Of a stretch of 64,000 nucleotides of DNA, positions 15,334 to 24,574 are shown piece by piece; the first letter of the stretch is position 1; each line of letters starts with the position of its first letter. Source of the stretch: Saprospiraceae bacterium (GTDB lineage: Bacteria; Bacteroidota; Bacteroidia; Chitinophagales; Saprospiraceae). A program made the position numbers and the translations under genes. The stretch is taken from the NCBI GenBank assembly GCA_958295895.1, contig CATQHI010000002.1:186001-250000 (forward strand), written 5' to 3'. The notes below the pieces were generated by a model. It saw only the letters and a program-made list of their open reading frames with translations. It searched no databases and was not told the origin of the DNA.

Positions 15334-16152
15334 CTAAAACTCCATTTGCCAACAGTTAGCCGCTCCGACTAAACCTAACCCTTCCTGCATATCGTTTGCC
15401 ACCGTGGTTGGCTCCGCGAATGGATTTTCATCGTTCACCGTGAGGGTTTCGCGCGTTTGGAGGTAGTCGTACGTAGCCCGGGTGGTCTGGCATACGTTGA
15501 TAGTATTTTTCGCGCCGCGAAGAAGATAAAAATCATCGCCGGTTATTTCGGGACCCAGAGCAGCGCGCCCGCGGATATAATCGACGATGTCTCGCTGCAA
15601 GTCACCGCGGTAATCCCGGGGCGCTTGATCGGCATACAAGAGATAGTAGTCTTGTTCCCCTGACTGGTTTGGCCAACTGACCCGGATACGCCAATCCTCA
15701 TCATTGTCCACGTCCTCTAGCACAATGGAGTCTGTGGGGATATTCAATTCCGGGATCACGGTCCGCCCCCGTGCCGTCAGCCCGTCCCACTCCGCAGTCA
15801 CTTCATACATCCGCCCGGTTTCCAGCTGGCCCGTCGCCTGCGGCAGTTCGTAGGTCCCGTTCCTAGATTCAAAATAAAACGGGAAGCTACCTGCAGGGCT
15901 TTTTAGGTGAAGCCGCGCGTCTTCTACCACGCCATTGCGGGGATAGTCCGGCGGCACGTCGCCGACGGCTGGAGCAGTCACGAACACATCGGCCCGGATT
16001 AGCGAGTCCTGGGGGGATAGGATTACATTCAGGACCAATCGTCGCTCATAGGGCAGCGCCTCCAGTTCGATCTCTTGTTCGAAAAAACCGGCACAACCTC
16101 CGGTCAGGAGCACGATGGACAATAGGGGAAGAGTAGCCGTCAGGTGACGCAT
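15334..16152 (-). CDS. DUF4249 domain-containing lipoprotein
   Basis: This 272-residue lipoprotein has the signal peptide MRHLTATLPLLSIVLLTGGCAGF, with the lipobox Cys at residue 20. The body includes YERRLVLNVILSPQDSLIRADV and VTAEWDGLTARGRTVIP, which are typical of DUF4249. These proteins are encoded next to TonB-dependent receptors and are thought to sit on the outer leaflet as accessory subunits. Here the start lies 3 bp after the receptor's stop, so both are made from one mRNA. The substrate is unknown. Confidence 0.9.
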   Translation of the reverse strand: MRHLTATLPLLSIVLLTGGCAGFFEQEIELEALPYERRLVLNVILSPQDSLIRADVFVTAPAVGDVPPDYPRNGVVEDARLHLKSPAGSFPFYFESRNGTYELPQATGQLETGRMYEVTAEWDGLTARGRTVIPELNIPTDSIVLEDVDNDEDWRIRVSWPNQSGEQDYYLLYADQAPRDYRGDLQRDIVDYIRGRAALGPEITGDDFYLLRGAKNTINVCQTTRATYDYLQTRETLTVNDENPFAEPTTVANDMQEGLGLVGAANCWQMEF

Positions 16153-16155
16153 GGA

Positions 16156-18468
16156 CTAGAATTCGAGGTTATAGGAAAGGGACGGCACTACAGGAAACAA
16201 GGCCCGCTGGACCAACTGATACCGACCGCCGCCCCTCGGTACCGCACTGACGTAGAAAGGGTTAGCCCGGCTGTAGGCGTTATAGAGGCCCACTTCCCAT
16301 ACCGCCTTCCCCCACTTCGGGGACCGCTTCCAGCGTAGGGCCACGTCTAGCCGGTGTACGGCAGTCATGCGGAAATTGTTGCGCTCCTCAAAATCTGCTA
16401 GCACCCCGCCCGTATTCCTGAAACCCGGTACAATATTATAGCCGTACCGGCTGATGGGCACCGAAGTCGGTACCCCACTCCCGTACGTCCAGTTAGCGGA
16501 AACCAATAAGTTAGGGCGGAGGTCATACCGGGCGGTAAGTGTCAGGTCATGTCGCCGGTCCTGGGCGGCGGGGAAGTAGTTTCCGTCGTTGACTCCTAGG
16601 AGTTGTTCTTCGACCCGGGATAGGGTATAGGCTAGGGAGGCCCGCAGGCGGGGACTGGTATAAATAGCCCCTAGTTCGAGTCCGCCAGCTCTTGCGCGGC
16701 CAGTGGTCAGGTTCTCGATAACGTCGATGCGATCGGCTCGCCCAGGGTCGTCGATGGCTTCCAGTAAAAAGAAACTGGCCCCATTCTGATATCCGATGAT
16801 ATCGGCAAATCGCCGGTAATAAATTGCCGCGGTCAACGACCAGGGACTAGCGCGACGACTCCAGGCAGTCCCCACCGAAAACTGCTGGCCCGTTTGGGGA
16901 CGTACAGCCTCCGAGGCGGGTACCCAGAGGTTAGTGGGTAGGCTGGGACCGGAATTCGACAACAGGTGGAGGTATTGCCGCGTGTAGGCGTAGTCGATGT
17001 TGACCGTCCATGCTTCTTGCGGGCGGTAGATTAAACTAAACCGGGGTTCGGCAGCTGAATAACTGCGTTTACCACAGGGCGTAAAGCGCGTGAAGCGTAG
17101 CCCGTAGTTAACCGTTAGGCGGGGAGAAACGGTAAACTCATCTTCGAGATAGGCGGTCAGTTCCAGAGCCCGAACCGAGTCGGTCCCGGTGGTTTCTCCA
17201 CTGGCAGTAGCAAGGTTTGCGGCGGTGGCAGCCAAATCAAAGTCGTGGTCGGTTACCAAAAGACCCGCCCGCAGGGTGTGACGGTTCGACAAGAAATAGT
17301 CGAGGTCCGTCTGCAGGCCCAGATCGCGAATGCCGCTACGATAAGTAACTCGATAGAGTTGCTCGCGGGTAACTTCCTCGTTTTCCACTTTGAAGTCAAA
17401 GGACGTGCGAATGGCCGTCAAGCTCAGAAAGGCGCGATCACTGAGTTGACGGTTATAGCGGATGGTGAGGGTCCGGTTACCCCAATCGAATCCATCGCGC
17501 TGAGTGACATCTCCACGTTCATCCTTAAAGGCAAAGCGGTCCTGCCCCAGGTAGCCGCTGACGAAAAGCTGCTGGCGGTCGTCGAGGTGGTAATTGATTT
17601 TGAAATTACCATCGTAGAAGTAGAGCTTGTCGTCGTTACCACTTACCGCGTTGTAAAGTGCATCGAGGTAGGTGCGACGGCCAGAAATCAGTATGCTGAC
17701 CTTCTTCCCGCGGCCGATGGGGCCCTCCAGGGTAAGCCGGGAAGTGAGGAGGCCGATACCGCCCTGCCCGTGCCACTGCTTGCGGTTGCCCTCTTTCATT
17801 CGTAGGTCAACTACGGAAGAAACGCGTCCGCCGAAACGGGCCGGAAACTGCCCTTTGTAGAGCGTTACTCGCTGCAATGCGTCTGGATTGAACACCGAGA
17901 GAAAACCGAAAAGATGAAAGGCATTGTAGACGGGCGCGCCGTCCAGTAAAATCAGATTTTGCCCGGGGGTTCCCCCGCGGACGAACAGTCCGCCAAAGCC
18001 CTCCCGAGGGTTGCTAACGCCCGGTAGTAATTGTAGCGACTTTAGTACGTCTTTCTCACCCAGCATGACCGGGTTATCGACGATTTCGTGCATTTCAAGT
18101 TGATGTACTCCAGCGCTGCCGCGGGCAGCTGCACCGTTCTGAGCACTGACCTCTACGGTGGAGAGCTGCTGGTCGGCCGGCTCTAGCGAGATATTCAGTC
18201 TTTCACCGATACGCCCCTTAAGCGCTATTGTGTCGCTCTGGTAACCCAAATAACTGAATATTGCCCGGTTGGTGTACACCTCACCGGGCAGCGTCAGACT
18301 ATAGAAACCGTACAGGTTTGTCTGGGTACCAATGACCGTTTCGGGTACGTACACATTAACCCCGGCAAGTTGCTCGCCAGAAGCGGCATCGGTGACCGTT
18401 CCGGAAAGAGTAACGGGATTTTGCGCCGCCAGGGGTAGGGCGGCTAGGAGTAGCAGCAAGCGCAGCAT
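16156..18468 (-). CDS. TonB-dependent receptor partnered with DUF4249
   Basis: This 770-residue receptor has a signal peptide (MLRLLLLLAALPLAAQ), a carboxypeptidase-regulatory-like domain (VTLSGTVTDAASGEQLAGVN), a plug domain (DVLKSLQLLPGVSNPREGFG, GLFVRGGTPGQNLILLDGAP) and a beta-barrel ending in the aromatic SYNLEF. I set the start at ATG 18468 because upstream in-frame codons overlap the preceding lipoprotein gene and lack a signal peptide. It is followed at once by the DUF4249 gene and preceded by a small lipoprotein gene 16 bp away, giving a likely three-gene operon for uptake or surface binding of an unknown ligand. Confidence 0.92.
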   Translation of the reverse strand: MLRLLLLLAALPLAAQNPVTLSGTVTDAASGEQLAGVNVYVPETVIGTQTNLYGFYSLTLPGEVYTNRAIFSYLGYQSDTIALKGRIGERLNISLEPADQQLSTVEVSAQNGAAARGSAGVHQLEMHEIVDNPVMLGEKDVLKSLQLLPGVSNPREGFGGLFVRGGTPGQNLILLDGAPVYNAFHLFGFLSVFNPDALQRVTLYKGQFPARFGGRVSSVVDLRMKEGNRKQWHGQGGIGLLTSRLTLEGPIGRGKKVSILISGRRTYLDALYNAVSGNDDKLYFYDGNFKINYHLDDRQQLFVSGYLGQDRFAFKDERGDVTQRDGFDWGNRTLTIRYNRQLSDRAFLSLTAIRTSFDFKVENEEVTREQLYRVTYRSGIRDLGLQTDLDYFLSNRHTLRAGLLVTDHDFDLAATAANLATASGETTGTDSVRALELTAYLEDEFTVSPRLTVNYGLRFTRFTPCGKRSYSAAEPRFSLIYRPQEAWTVNIDYAYTRQYLHLLSNSGPSLPTNLWVPASEAVRPQTGQQFSVGTAWSRRASPWSLTAAIYYRRFADIIGYQNGASFFLLEAIDDPGRADRIDVIENLTTGRARAGGLELGAIYTSPRLRASLAYTLSRVEEQLLGVNDGNYFPAAQDRRHDLTLTARYDLRPNLLVSANWTYGSGVPTSVPISRYGYNIVPGFRNTGGVLADFEERNNFRMTAVHRLDVALRWKRSPKWGKAVWEVGLYNAYSRANPFYVSAVPRGGGRYQLVQRALFPVVPSLSYNLEF

Positions 18469-18484
18469 CACGGGAGGGGCCGGC

Positions 18485-18952
18485 TTAGCGCTTGGTTGCC
18501 GTGATTGATACGCGATAATCTCGCGAGCCACGTATTTCGGTACGAATTGCACTAAGTTCGTTAGTGAATAACTTCAATTCTTCATTGCGTAGTTCGAAGA
18601 CTAGATTAGGAGTTAGAGAACGGGTGAGATCATTCTCCTTAGCATCTTTTAAGCGGAAGGTTATATAATCGGTGCCTTTCCCTGTGCTGAGTTGATAACG
18701 GTAATCGTAGGTGGTACCATCGGTATCGGTGACAGTGACCTCACATTGGCCACCATCGCTATTGCTACGCGTGTCGCACTCAGAAAACTCAAAAGTCGGC
18801 GAGGCGATAAAAAGTACGCTGTCTGTATTGCTTTCTACAACGACAAACTCGGTAGTTTCGAAGACTCCTTCTAAACGGTTGAGAGTTTGGCGTTCCTCAG
18901 AACAAGAAGCGAACAGCAGTAGTAGCAATATAGGAACCAGGAAAGTATGCAT
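18485..18952 (-). CDS. small lipoprotein of unknown function
   Basis: This 155-residue protein has a lipoprotein signal, MHTFLVPILLLLLFASCSEE, with the Cys at residue 17. The remainder is predicted beta-rich (GVFETTEFVVVESNTDSVLF, YDYRYQLSTGKGTDYITFRL) and loosely resembles lipocalin-like lipoproteins, but I cannot assign a family. It is the first gene of the receptor/DUF4249 operon, with the receptor beginning 16 bp downstream. A hairpin at 18984-19019 separates it from the previous gene. Confidence 0.75.
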   Translation of the reverse strand: MHTFLVPILLLLLFASCSEERQTLNRLEGVFETTEFVVVESNTDSVLFIASPTFEFSECDTRSNSDGGQCEVTVTDTDGTTYDYRYQLSTGKGTDYITFRLKDAKENDLTRSLTPNLVFELRNEELKLFTNELSAIRTEIRGSRDYRVSITATKR

Positions 18953-18983
18953 GGATGTACATGGATTTAGTCACAAACAAGAT

Positions 18984-19019
18984 AAGACGCCAGAACCCAC
19001 TGAAGGTTTCTGGCGCCTT
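18984..19019 (-). terminator. probable intrinsic terminator after the 19048-20238 gene
   Basis: Arms AAGACGCCAGAA and TTCTGGCGCCTT pair with one mismatch around a 12-nt loop. On the minus strand the hairpin is followed by TATCTTGTTTG, a moderately U-rich tail. Confidence 0.55.
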
Positions 19020-19047
19020 AATTTCGTCAAACGATTGTAAGGACCGT

Positions 19048-20238
19048 TTAGGGATTTTTAGAAAATTTCAGACGCCAGCGAAGAGTACTGGCAACACCGT
19101 ATTCAGCCGCTAGGCAACCAGTTAGGTTAACGGGCCATCGACCGATGTAATCGCTTTTCGGTTTTAGCCATGCAGGAGCAGTTACACTATACTCTTTACC
19201 ATTGAAGACTACCCTGATGTCCGTAGTATTAGCCGAAAATACCCCAGAATCCTCCTCGTCCCACCGAAAAGTTAGCTTATCACCGTAGTCAGGTTCCCAC
19301 CGAAAGAGATATGCGTTCATAACGTCCCAGCGACGTTGCTTTACGTCCTCACGATCGGGGTTAAACTCGGGCTCTACGACCCGGTTACCATTTCCTAGTT
19401 GGGCAAGGTATACCCCACCGCCACCGAGTACGTTGAGCCGTAGCTCAGGCCGACCAAGAAGCTCGTAGTTGCTTACATTATCCATGCTAATACCGGTGAG
19501 GCTCACGTAGTCACCATATATGCGCTTGCAATTATCATAGGCGCCACTACTGCCGCCACTGCCGCCACCCAAGCCACCGCCATCTGGCAAGATTTTTGAA
19601 AAATCAGGATTGTCCTCATCCTTACTGCTTGGAGCTACAAATAAGTATAGAGAGCGATCCAGTTCATACTCTCCGTCTTTATAAAGCATACGTTCGTTGT
19701 CGGCCAGCGTAATCACTGGGTACTCATACGTTTGCCCCTGTCTTAGAGTATAAGACGTTCCATCAGCAAAGTAAGCTTCGACCGTTCCATTCTTCTTATT
19801 TGCTTCCGGATCGAGCACTACAGCTGGTGCATATTCCTCAGTATTCCAGTCGAAAATACCTACAGGGACATTTATACTCAGTAGGGGGGTAGCCGTTTGT
19901 ATGTCTTTCACCACGGAACCATTGATACGACCGTCGGAGACAAGTTCGGCTTCAACTGAGAGGAAAACCTGTTCAAGCGTCCGGCCGTCTATCATCGGAT
20001 CATGTTTAACCATGCCATAGATAACTTCATAGTCATAAGTTATCCGTTTGAGGGCTTCAGCCCGAATGAAGTTACGGACAATTGGATCCTGTAGAGACTC
20101 TAGCAGAATGTCGTCCATGTTGGCGTAAACTTCGGCTGAGGTAGCGATCTCCTGCGCGTCAACTGTGGTTGCTGGCTCGTCCTTCTCGCAGGAGTAGAAG
20201 ATTAAGGATGAGACAAATAGTATTGTAATATATCGCAT
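19048..20238 (-). CDS. lipoprotein of unknown function
   Basis: This protein has about 396 residues. I chose ATG 20238 because MRYITILFVSSLIFYSCEKDE is a clear lipoprotein signal with the Cys at residue 17; an upstream in-frame ATG at 20265 would add nine residues. The N-terminal half is helical (AEVYANMDDILLESLQDP). It has a Gly/Ser-rich linker, DGGGLGGGSGGSSGAYDNC, near residue 230 and a C-terminal beta-rich domain with Trp-rich segments (RRWDVMNAYLFRWEPDYG). I recognise no family. GC content is lower than in neighbouring genes. An insertion sequence starts about 70 bp upstream and may have displaced its promoter. Confidence 0.75.
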   Translation of the reverse strand: MRYITILFVSSLIFYSCEKDEPATTVDAQEIATSAEVYANMDDILLESLQDPIVRNFIRAEALKRITYDYEVIYGMVKHDPMIDGRTLEQVFLSVEAELVSDGRINGSVVKDIQTATPLLSINVPVGIFDWNTEEYAPAVVLDPEANKKNGTVEAYFADGTSYTLRQGQTYEYPVITLADNERMLYKDGEYELDRSLYLFVAPSSKDEDNPDFSKILPDGGGLGGGSGGSSGAYDNCKRIYGDYVSLTGISMDNVSNYELLGRPELRLNVLGGGGVYLAQLGNGNRVVEPEFNPDREDVKQRRWDVMNAYLFRWEPDYGDKLTFRWDEEDSGVFSANTTDIRVVFNGKEYSVTAPAWLKPKSDYIGRWPVNLTGCLAAEYGVASTLRWRLKFSKNP

Positions 20239-20303
20239 GAAGGAAGTGGGTTTGATGAAAGACAATATTACCGGAAGTTTTACTTGAAACCAAGTTTTTT
20301 GTG

Positions 20304-20310
20304 TTCAAAG
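20304..20310 (+). repeat. target-site duplication, left of the first IS
   Basis: TTCAAAG directly abuts the left terminal inverted repeat and is repeated at 21698-21704 after the right one. Confidence 0.85.
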
Positions 20311-21697
20311 CCAGCAGTTCTCACTATCGGTCAGATGAGCCTGACGCAGTACAGGTCGATGAGCTGATCGTGCAGAGCGTCCATGGACTGGACGGGCACG
20401 ACCCGGAAGACCGCACGGGTGGCGTCCCATAACTTGACGCGCGTTTTGAGTTTAGTGAGCAGGGCCCAAAACTTGCGGTTGGCAGCCTGCTGGAGTTGGT
20501 CGACCCAGAAGGCAAGCAGCATCACGTAGGCCATGACCGTGCAGAGATGCTGCTGGCCGTGACCGTAATTATGTTCAAAGTGATAGCCCTGGTTTTTGAG
20601 CGTGTTGAACGTCTCGTTTTCGATCTTCCAGCGCGCGCGCCCCACGGCCAATAACTCCGCTACGTTGTCGGGGCTCAGCTCCAGGTTGGTGATGAAGGTG
20701 AAGGTCGTCTCCTTACCCTTAGCGTCGCGGATAATGGCGTAGAGCATGTTGACCGCCACCTCAGCGTTGGTGGCGTTCAGCTCCAGCCCATTAGCGTAGC
20801 CTATTGCATAGTCCTCCCCGGCCTTCGTCTTCCACTCCTGCCAGGGGACCTGGTACTGGCTATCCAGTTCATCGAACTGGGTAAACAGGTGGGCGTGGCC
20901 CTTGTCCTTGACGCCGATGAGGTAGCGCCAGTGTGCGTTTTGGCCGATGCGTTGGACCACCGGGGCACAGGCGTAGAGCGCATCGAGCACGAAGATGGTC
21001 GCCAGTTCGGGGTGGGTCGCCTCGAAGTTAGCCAGCAGCCGGTGCACGGCCGTACGCTCACAGTCGTTTTTGACCTCTCCGTCCTGCTGCGTCATCGGCT
21101 CGTGGTCCCAGGGCAGCACCTCGGCCAGTCCGGGTTTGACCATGACCGCACTCAGCATGGCATGGTAGTTGGACACACTCCCGTCGCGGTGACGCCGCTG
21201 TAGACAACGCGGGCAGGAGACCTGCTTGGAGCAAAAGTGCTCCACCCCGTCCACGCTGACGGCCACGTAGTCCTCGTAGACGTGGTAGCGCTGGAGGAGT
21301 CCGCTTGCCTTGACGTGCTCGGCCAGGTGAGCAAAGCCGGCGCGCAGAGCGGCCGGGTCTAGCCCATCGAGCAGCTTACGCAGGCCGTTATCGCTGGGGA
21401 TACGACCGATTTTGTAGACCGTGCTCAGGTTGTGATCTTCGGCCTGGGACATCGTACGGAACTGAAACAGGGAGGGTATCTTGAGCGAGTAGATGGCAAA
21501 GGCAGCCTTGAGCGCATCCAGCAGCGCATAGCTGGCGTTGAAGGCTCTGCCGTCATCTAGGGAGCGGAAAAAGGGGACGATCAATTGGTTGTAGAGGTGG
21601 TCGAAGCTGAGCTGTTCGCTGAGCGGAGACGTATCGGGGCCGGCCATAAACAAAAGTAGCAACCCTGGCTAAGATGACCGATAGTGAGAACTGCTGG
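20311..21697 (-). mobile_element. intact insertion sequence, IS4-like DDE type (1387 bp)
   Basis: Both ends carry perfect 23-bp inverted repeats (20311-20333 and 21675-21697), beginning CCAGCAGTTCTCACTATCGG. The element encodes one full-length transposase on the minus strand, whose stop codon lies in the left repeat. A 7-bp exact target duplication, TTCAAAG, flanks it. Perfect ends and an exact duplication indicate a recent insertion. The target lies between a lipoprotein gene and the remnant of an S41 peptidase gene. Confidence 0.92.
20331..21662 (-). CDS. transposase, IS4-like DDE family
   Basis: This 443-residue transposase has the probable catalytic acidic residues in AVSVDGVEHF (first Asp), IFVLDALYACAP (second Asp) and RARWKIENETFNTLKNQGYH (Glu). 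The last includes the R-x3-E-x6-K pattern typical of the IS4 superfamily. A Cys cluster, HFCSKQVSCPRCLQRRH, may bind zinc. The reading frame is intact and fills the element between its inverted repeats. A second start, MAGPDTSPLSEQ at 21647, is equally plausible. The exact IS family needs a database comparison; the 7-bp duplication is compatible with more than one IS4-related group. Confidence 0.9.
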   Translation of the reverse strand: MLLLFMAGPDTSPLSEQLSFDHLYNQLIVPFFRSLDDGRAFNASYALLDALKAAFAIYSLKIPSLFQFRTMSQAEDHNLSTVYKIGRIPSDNGLRKLLDGLDPAALRAGFAHLAEHVKASGLLQRYHVYEDYVAVSVDGVEHFCSKQVSCPRCLQRRHRDGSVSNYHAMLSAVMVKPGLAEVLPWDHEPMTQQDGEVKNDCERTAVHRLLANFEATHPELATIFVLDALYACAPVVQRIGQNAHWRYLIGVKDKGHAHLFTQFDELDSQYQVPWQEWKTKAGEDYAIGYANGLELNATNAEVAVNMLYAIIRDAKGKETTFTFITNLELSPDNVAELLAVGRARWKIENETFNTLKNQGYHFEHNYGHGQQHLCTVMAYVMLLAFWVDQLQQAANRKFWALLTKLKTRVKLWDATRAVFRVVPVQSMDALHDQLIDLYCVRLI

Positions 21698-21704
21698 TTC
21701 AAAG
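21698..21704 (+). repeat. target-site duplication, right of the first IS
   Basis: TTCAAAG matches the 7 bp at 20304-20310 exactly. Confidence 0.85.
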
Positions 21705-21776
21705 CCAAAATTTTTATTTTTACTTCAATGTTTAAACACGCGAGGTGGTTAATCTGAGCGTCCCTACGGTAATATT

Positions 21777-22221
21777 TTAGCCTTCTGACAGTAACCTGTC
21801 CGGTCTATACGGCTCACGCTGCAACCTATTTCGGCTCCTTGACCATGTGCCCAACTGGGCTGTAGTGACTGTCGCCAGTAAACCGCTGCTCCCAGTCGTA
21901 TACTGCTTGATAGGGTAAGGCAGTAAGGCCCCTTCCCTTATATCATTTGCAGGAAGATCGTGACATGGTACGGGGTTACAGCCAGCACATGGGCACGGAT
22001 CATCAGCGTTTTGCTCTCTTTCGCTACCGGTCACAGGCACTGCCAATGGATGATGTCGGAGCGAGACAGCAGTTGCTGATAGCAATAGATCAGTGCGCCA
22101 TAATTGGTCTTACAAGTCCGCATGGTCCGAACAAAGGTTTGGTAGCCTCGCCAAGTTGCAGGACATTAGACTGCCCCTTTAAGATGGCTACTACAGCCTC
22201 GGCGGAGCTAGCCGTCTTACC
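21777..22221 (-). pseudogene. 3' remnant of an S41 peptidase gene, separated by an IS
   Basis: Reading minus from 22221, the frame gives GKTASSAEAVVAILKGQSN and then VLQLGEATK. This is the catalytic-serine region of an S41 (tail-specific) peptidase and continues exactly where the gene at 23493-24368 stops (LLLTSGKT). After about 28 codons the frame breaks; short pieces in shifted frames (GALIYCYQQLLSRSD, HPLAVPVTGSEREQNADDP) look like further decayed C-terminal coding. No intact product is expected. This stretch explains the otherwise gene-free space between the two insertion sequences. Confidence 0.7.
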
Positions 22222-23516
22222 TACACTGCTATACATGAGCCCAGAGGATATTATGAATCCGGTCAATTCTGCTAGCGATTTGCCGCAGTAAAGCCGCCGG
22301 CTTGGCTAACTTGATGGTCACCCAACTCATTCCCTGACGGAAGGTGGAATGGACCAGCGTGCGCACCTGCCGTTTGCCGTCCCACTTGGTTTGGCGGCTC
22401 TTCGGGTGCTTGCGATAGAAACGTAGCCCCTGGGCACACATCCAGATGTAGGCCAGGCTGACCAGTTGGAGTAGTAGTTCCCGCTTGGCCGTGCCTTTTA
22501 CGCGCATGGCCTCCAGATCAAAGCCGTTGGTCTGAGGTGGCCGAAGGTAACCTCGATACTCCAGCGCACACTGTACTATTTATGCGCTTGGTCCGCACGC
22601 CGTAGACTGGTGAGCAGAAAGACAAACTCGTCCTCAGCGGGGTGATGGGCCTTTGGGTTACGGACCACGACGTAGTAGAAGGACTTTCCGCCCAGCTCAA
22701 TGGGTTTGCTGATCCGTGCCTTTTTGTTACACCGCCGCAGTTTAGCGCACCGTTTGTGCCAGTCCTTGCCCCGGCTTTCGGTAACCGCCTGATGGTAGAT
22801 ACCGGCCTTGAGGCGGATGACAAAGTCGATCTCATACTACGCAAGCGTAGCGAACTACTCTTGTCCAAGGTACTCCCGGTCGGCCAGTAGCGTCATGCCC
22901 GCCAGGTCATACTGCTCGGCAGCCCGCGCCAGTAAGGCGGCCCGTTCTTGCTGTGAGGAGTGCCCCTGCTTGGCTAAATCGATACTGGCAATGGGTACGG
23001 CTACCCCGTCTACGACCAGGGCCAGGGTCATCAGGTGCGCCTGACTATCCCGGCAACCCCAGGACGTGCCGTCAGGACGTGCCGTCCAGCACCAGTTGCT
23101 TGGCCCGGCGAACCGCTTTAGCGGAAAAACAACTCATCATGGCCAGACGAAAGTGATGCAGCGCCCGCTGGACCTGATCGTAAAACTCCTCACTCACCGC
23201 GCTCTTTACCGTACGGATCAGGCGGGTGTAGTTCGCCTGCGGGCGGGACTTGGCCGCGGCGGCCGAACCGATCACCTGGGGCACGAAATCCTTGGCCTTG
23301 GCCAGGTTGCACGAATGGCTCAGGTAGATGCTCTGGGCGGTGATGAACAGGTTGTTGAGCAGGTGATGGGGTAAGTCCGGGCAGCTAGCCTTAACTTGGT
23401 CCAGGAGTGAATGAGTCATTGGTTCTTCTGGATGTGGTAATCCAAAAGGTACCAACATCCACTCACTTTTCCTACCCCCCGGACCCGCTGAGCTACGCCT
23501 CATGTATAGCAGTGTA
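22222..23516 (-). mobile_element. decayed insertion sequence, IS4 family (1295 bp)
   Basis: The ends are 18-bp perfect inverted repeats (TACACTGCTATACATGAG at 22222-22239 and its complement at 23499-23516). The flanks are a 9-bp duplication with one mismatch, CGTCTTACC (22213-22221) and CGTTTTACC (23517-23525). The element interrupts an S41 peptidase gene. Its transposase has several stops and a frameshift, so the element is dead. Mismatched flanks and decay show that it is older than the neighbouring IS at 20311. Confidence 0.88.
22229..23419 (-). pseudogene. IS4-family transposase pseudogene
   Basis: Translating minus from ATG 23419 gives MTHSLLDQVKASCPDLPHH and a recognisable DDE transposase: LVLDGTS, LLADREYLGQE near the second acidic motif, and YSVRWSIEVTFGHLR (Y-x2-R-x3-E pattern). 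In-frame TAG codons occur after EYLGQE, before YEIDFVIRL and before YSVRWSIE. A frameshift near TNGFDLEAM then leads into the intact C-terminal part MRVKGTAKRELLLQLVSLAY. At least two of the stops look like single-base changes from TGG or similar codons. Confidence 0.85.
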
Positions 23517-24368
23517 CGTTTTACCACTAGTCAAAAGCAGAACCGGCAGGTTCGGGATCTTTAGGATATAGGGCTCCGGTAGCGTGACGAGGGGTTCGGC
23601 AGTATTCAAGCGCTGCCCCTCATCCAGATTGTAGTAGCCGCCGTCGCGGTAGAAGGTATGAGTGCGTATCCGACCACGGGTGTCAATACCATAATAGCCA
23701 TTCTTCTCATCCAAAAGGGGCCCAAGTCCTAAGATCATGGGCAGCTCCGCGCCACCGTCATTGCCGGTTAGGTCGATTATCCACGTCCGGACACCCTGCG
23801 CTTCCAGTACGCGAATGGACGACTGCAGACTATCTGCAAAGCGCTGCATCTCCTCGTAGTAAATACGCTCGAAGGAGGGGATCCGGAGGTACCCAACCCC
23901 CTCGCGGTAGGTAGCGGTAGCAAAGGTGAGCCGCTCATCTAGTCCTACTAGTTGATCGGTGAGAAGGTGGGGGACTCGCCCCGCCCGGATGTCATCAATC
24001 TGGCTCGCGCCAAGGCCGAGGTATTCGGTGAGCACTTCGGGCGTTAGCAGCGAAGAGTGGTGATCGTCAAGCAGGATCATTGCACGTTCGATACCGTCGT
24101 AGGTGTCCGCGGCGGTGGTAGCGCCCTGGCTGTAGTAGTAGGCTGCACTACGTAGCGCCCCAAAGCCGACCCGTTCCCGGTGCAGAGCGACCTGCTGCAT
24201 GTAACTGACTACTGTATCGATATAGTCCCGCGCGGTAGAAGAAAGCTGGAGCGTATCCGGGCGGTAGGTGATGTCAAGAGCCTCAATCTGCACTACGTCC
24301 GGAGCGGTAGTCGGGGTGCGACAAGCGTAGACCAGCACTAGGAGGGCGAGAATGAGGCAGTTGTTCAT
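23493..24368 (-). pseudogene. S41 family peptidase, 5' part, truncated by IS insertion
   Basis: The visible 291 codons begin with a lipoprotein signal (MNNCLILALLVLVYACRTP). An S41 N-terminal helical region and catalytic core follow (AMILLDDHHSSLLTPE, VGYLRIPSFERIYYEEM, TWIIDLTGNDGGAELPMI). The protein reaches NLPVLLLTSGKT, just before the nucleophilic Ser, and then reads YTAIHEA and stop from the inverted repeat of the inserted element. The missing serine segment is found on the far side of the IS at 22138-22221. Without the Ser/Lys dyad the product cannot be active. Confidence 0.88.
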
Positions 24369-24488
24369 ACGGCAAAGTGTGGGTGAGCGCTAGTAAAGTA
24401 GGGGTAATTATATCCCCCCTTCCAGCAGCTCGAAGTACGCCAACAAAACACCTACAGTAACTCATTATAGTTCACCCAACCTAACAGT

Positions 24489-24509
24489 GGGCGGGGCCGC
24501 AGGTGCAAA
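24489..24509 (+). repeat. dispersed GC-rich motif, exact copy
   Basis: An exact 20/20 copy of GGGCGGGGCCGCAGGTGCAA, followed by A, lies 66 bp before the serine hydrolase start and in the same direction. The rest of the 206-bp gap between the divergent genes shows nothing else distinctive. Confidence 0.9.
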
Positions 24510-24574
24510 GCGGAACTCGGAAGGCGAAGCGGTAACTTGCCGGTATACCAACTGCTGTCTACGCAATTCGTGCT

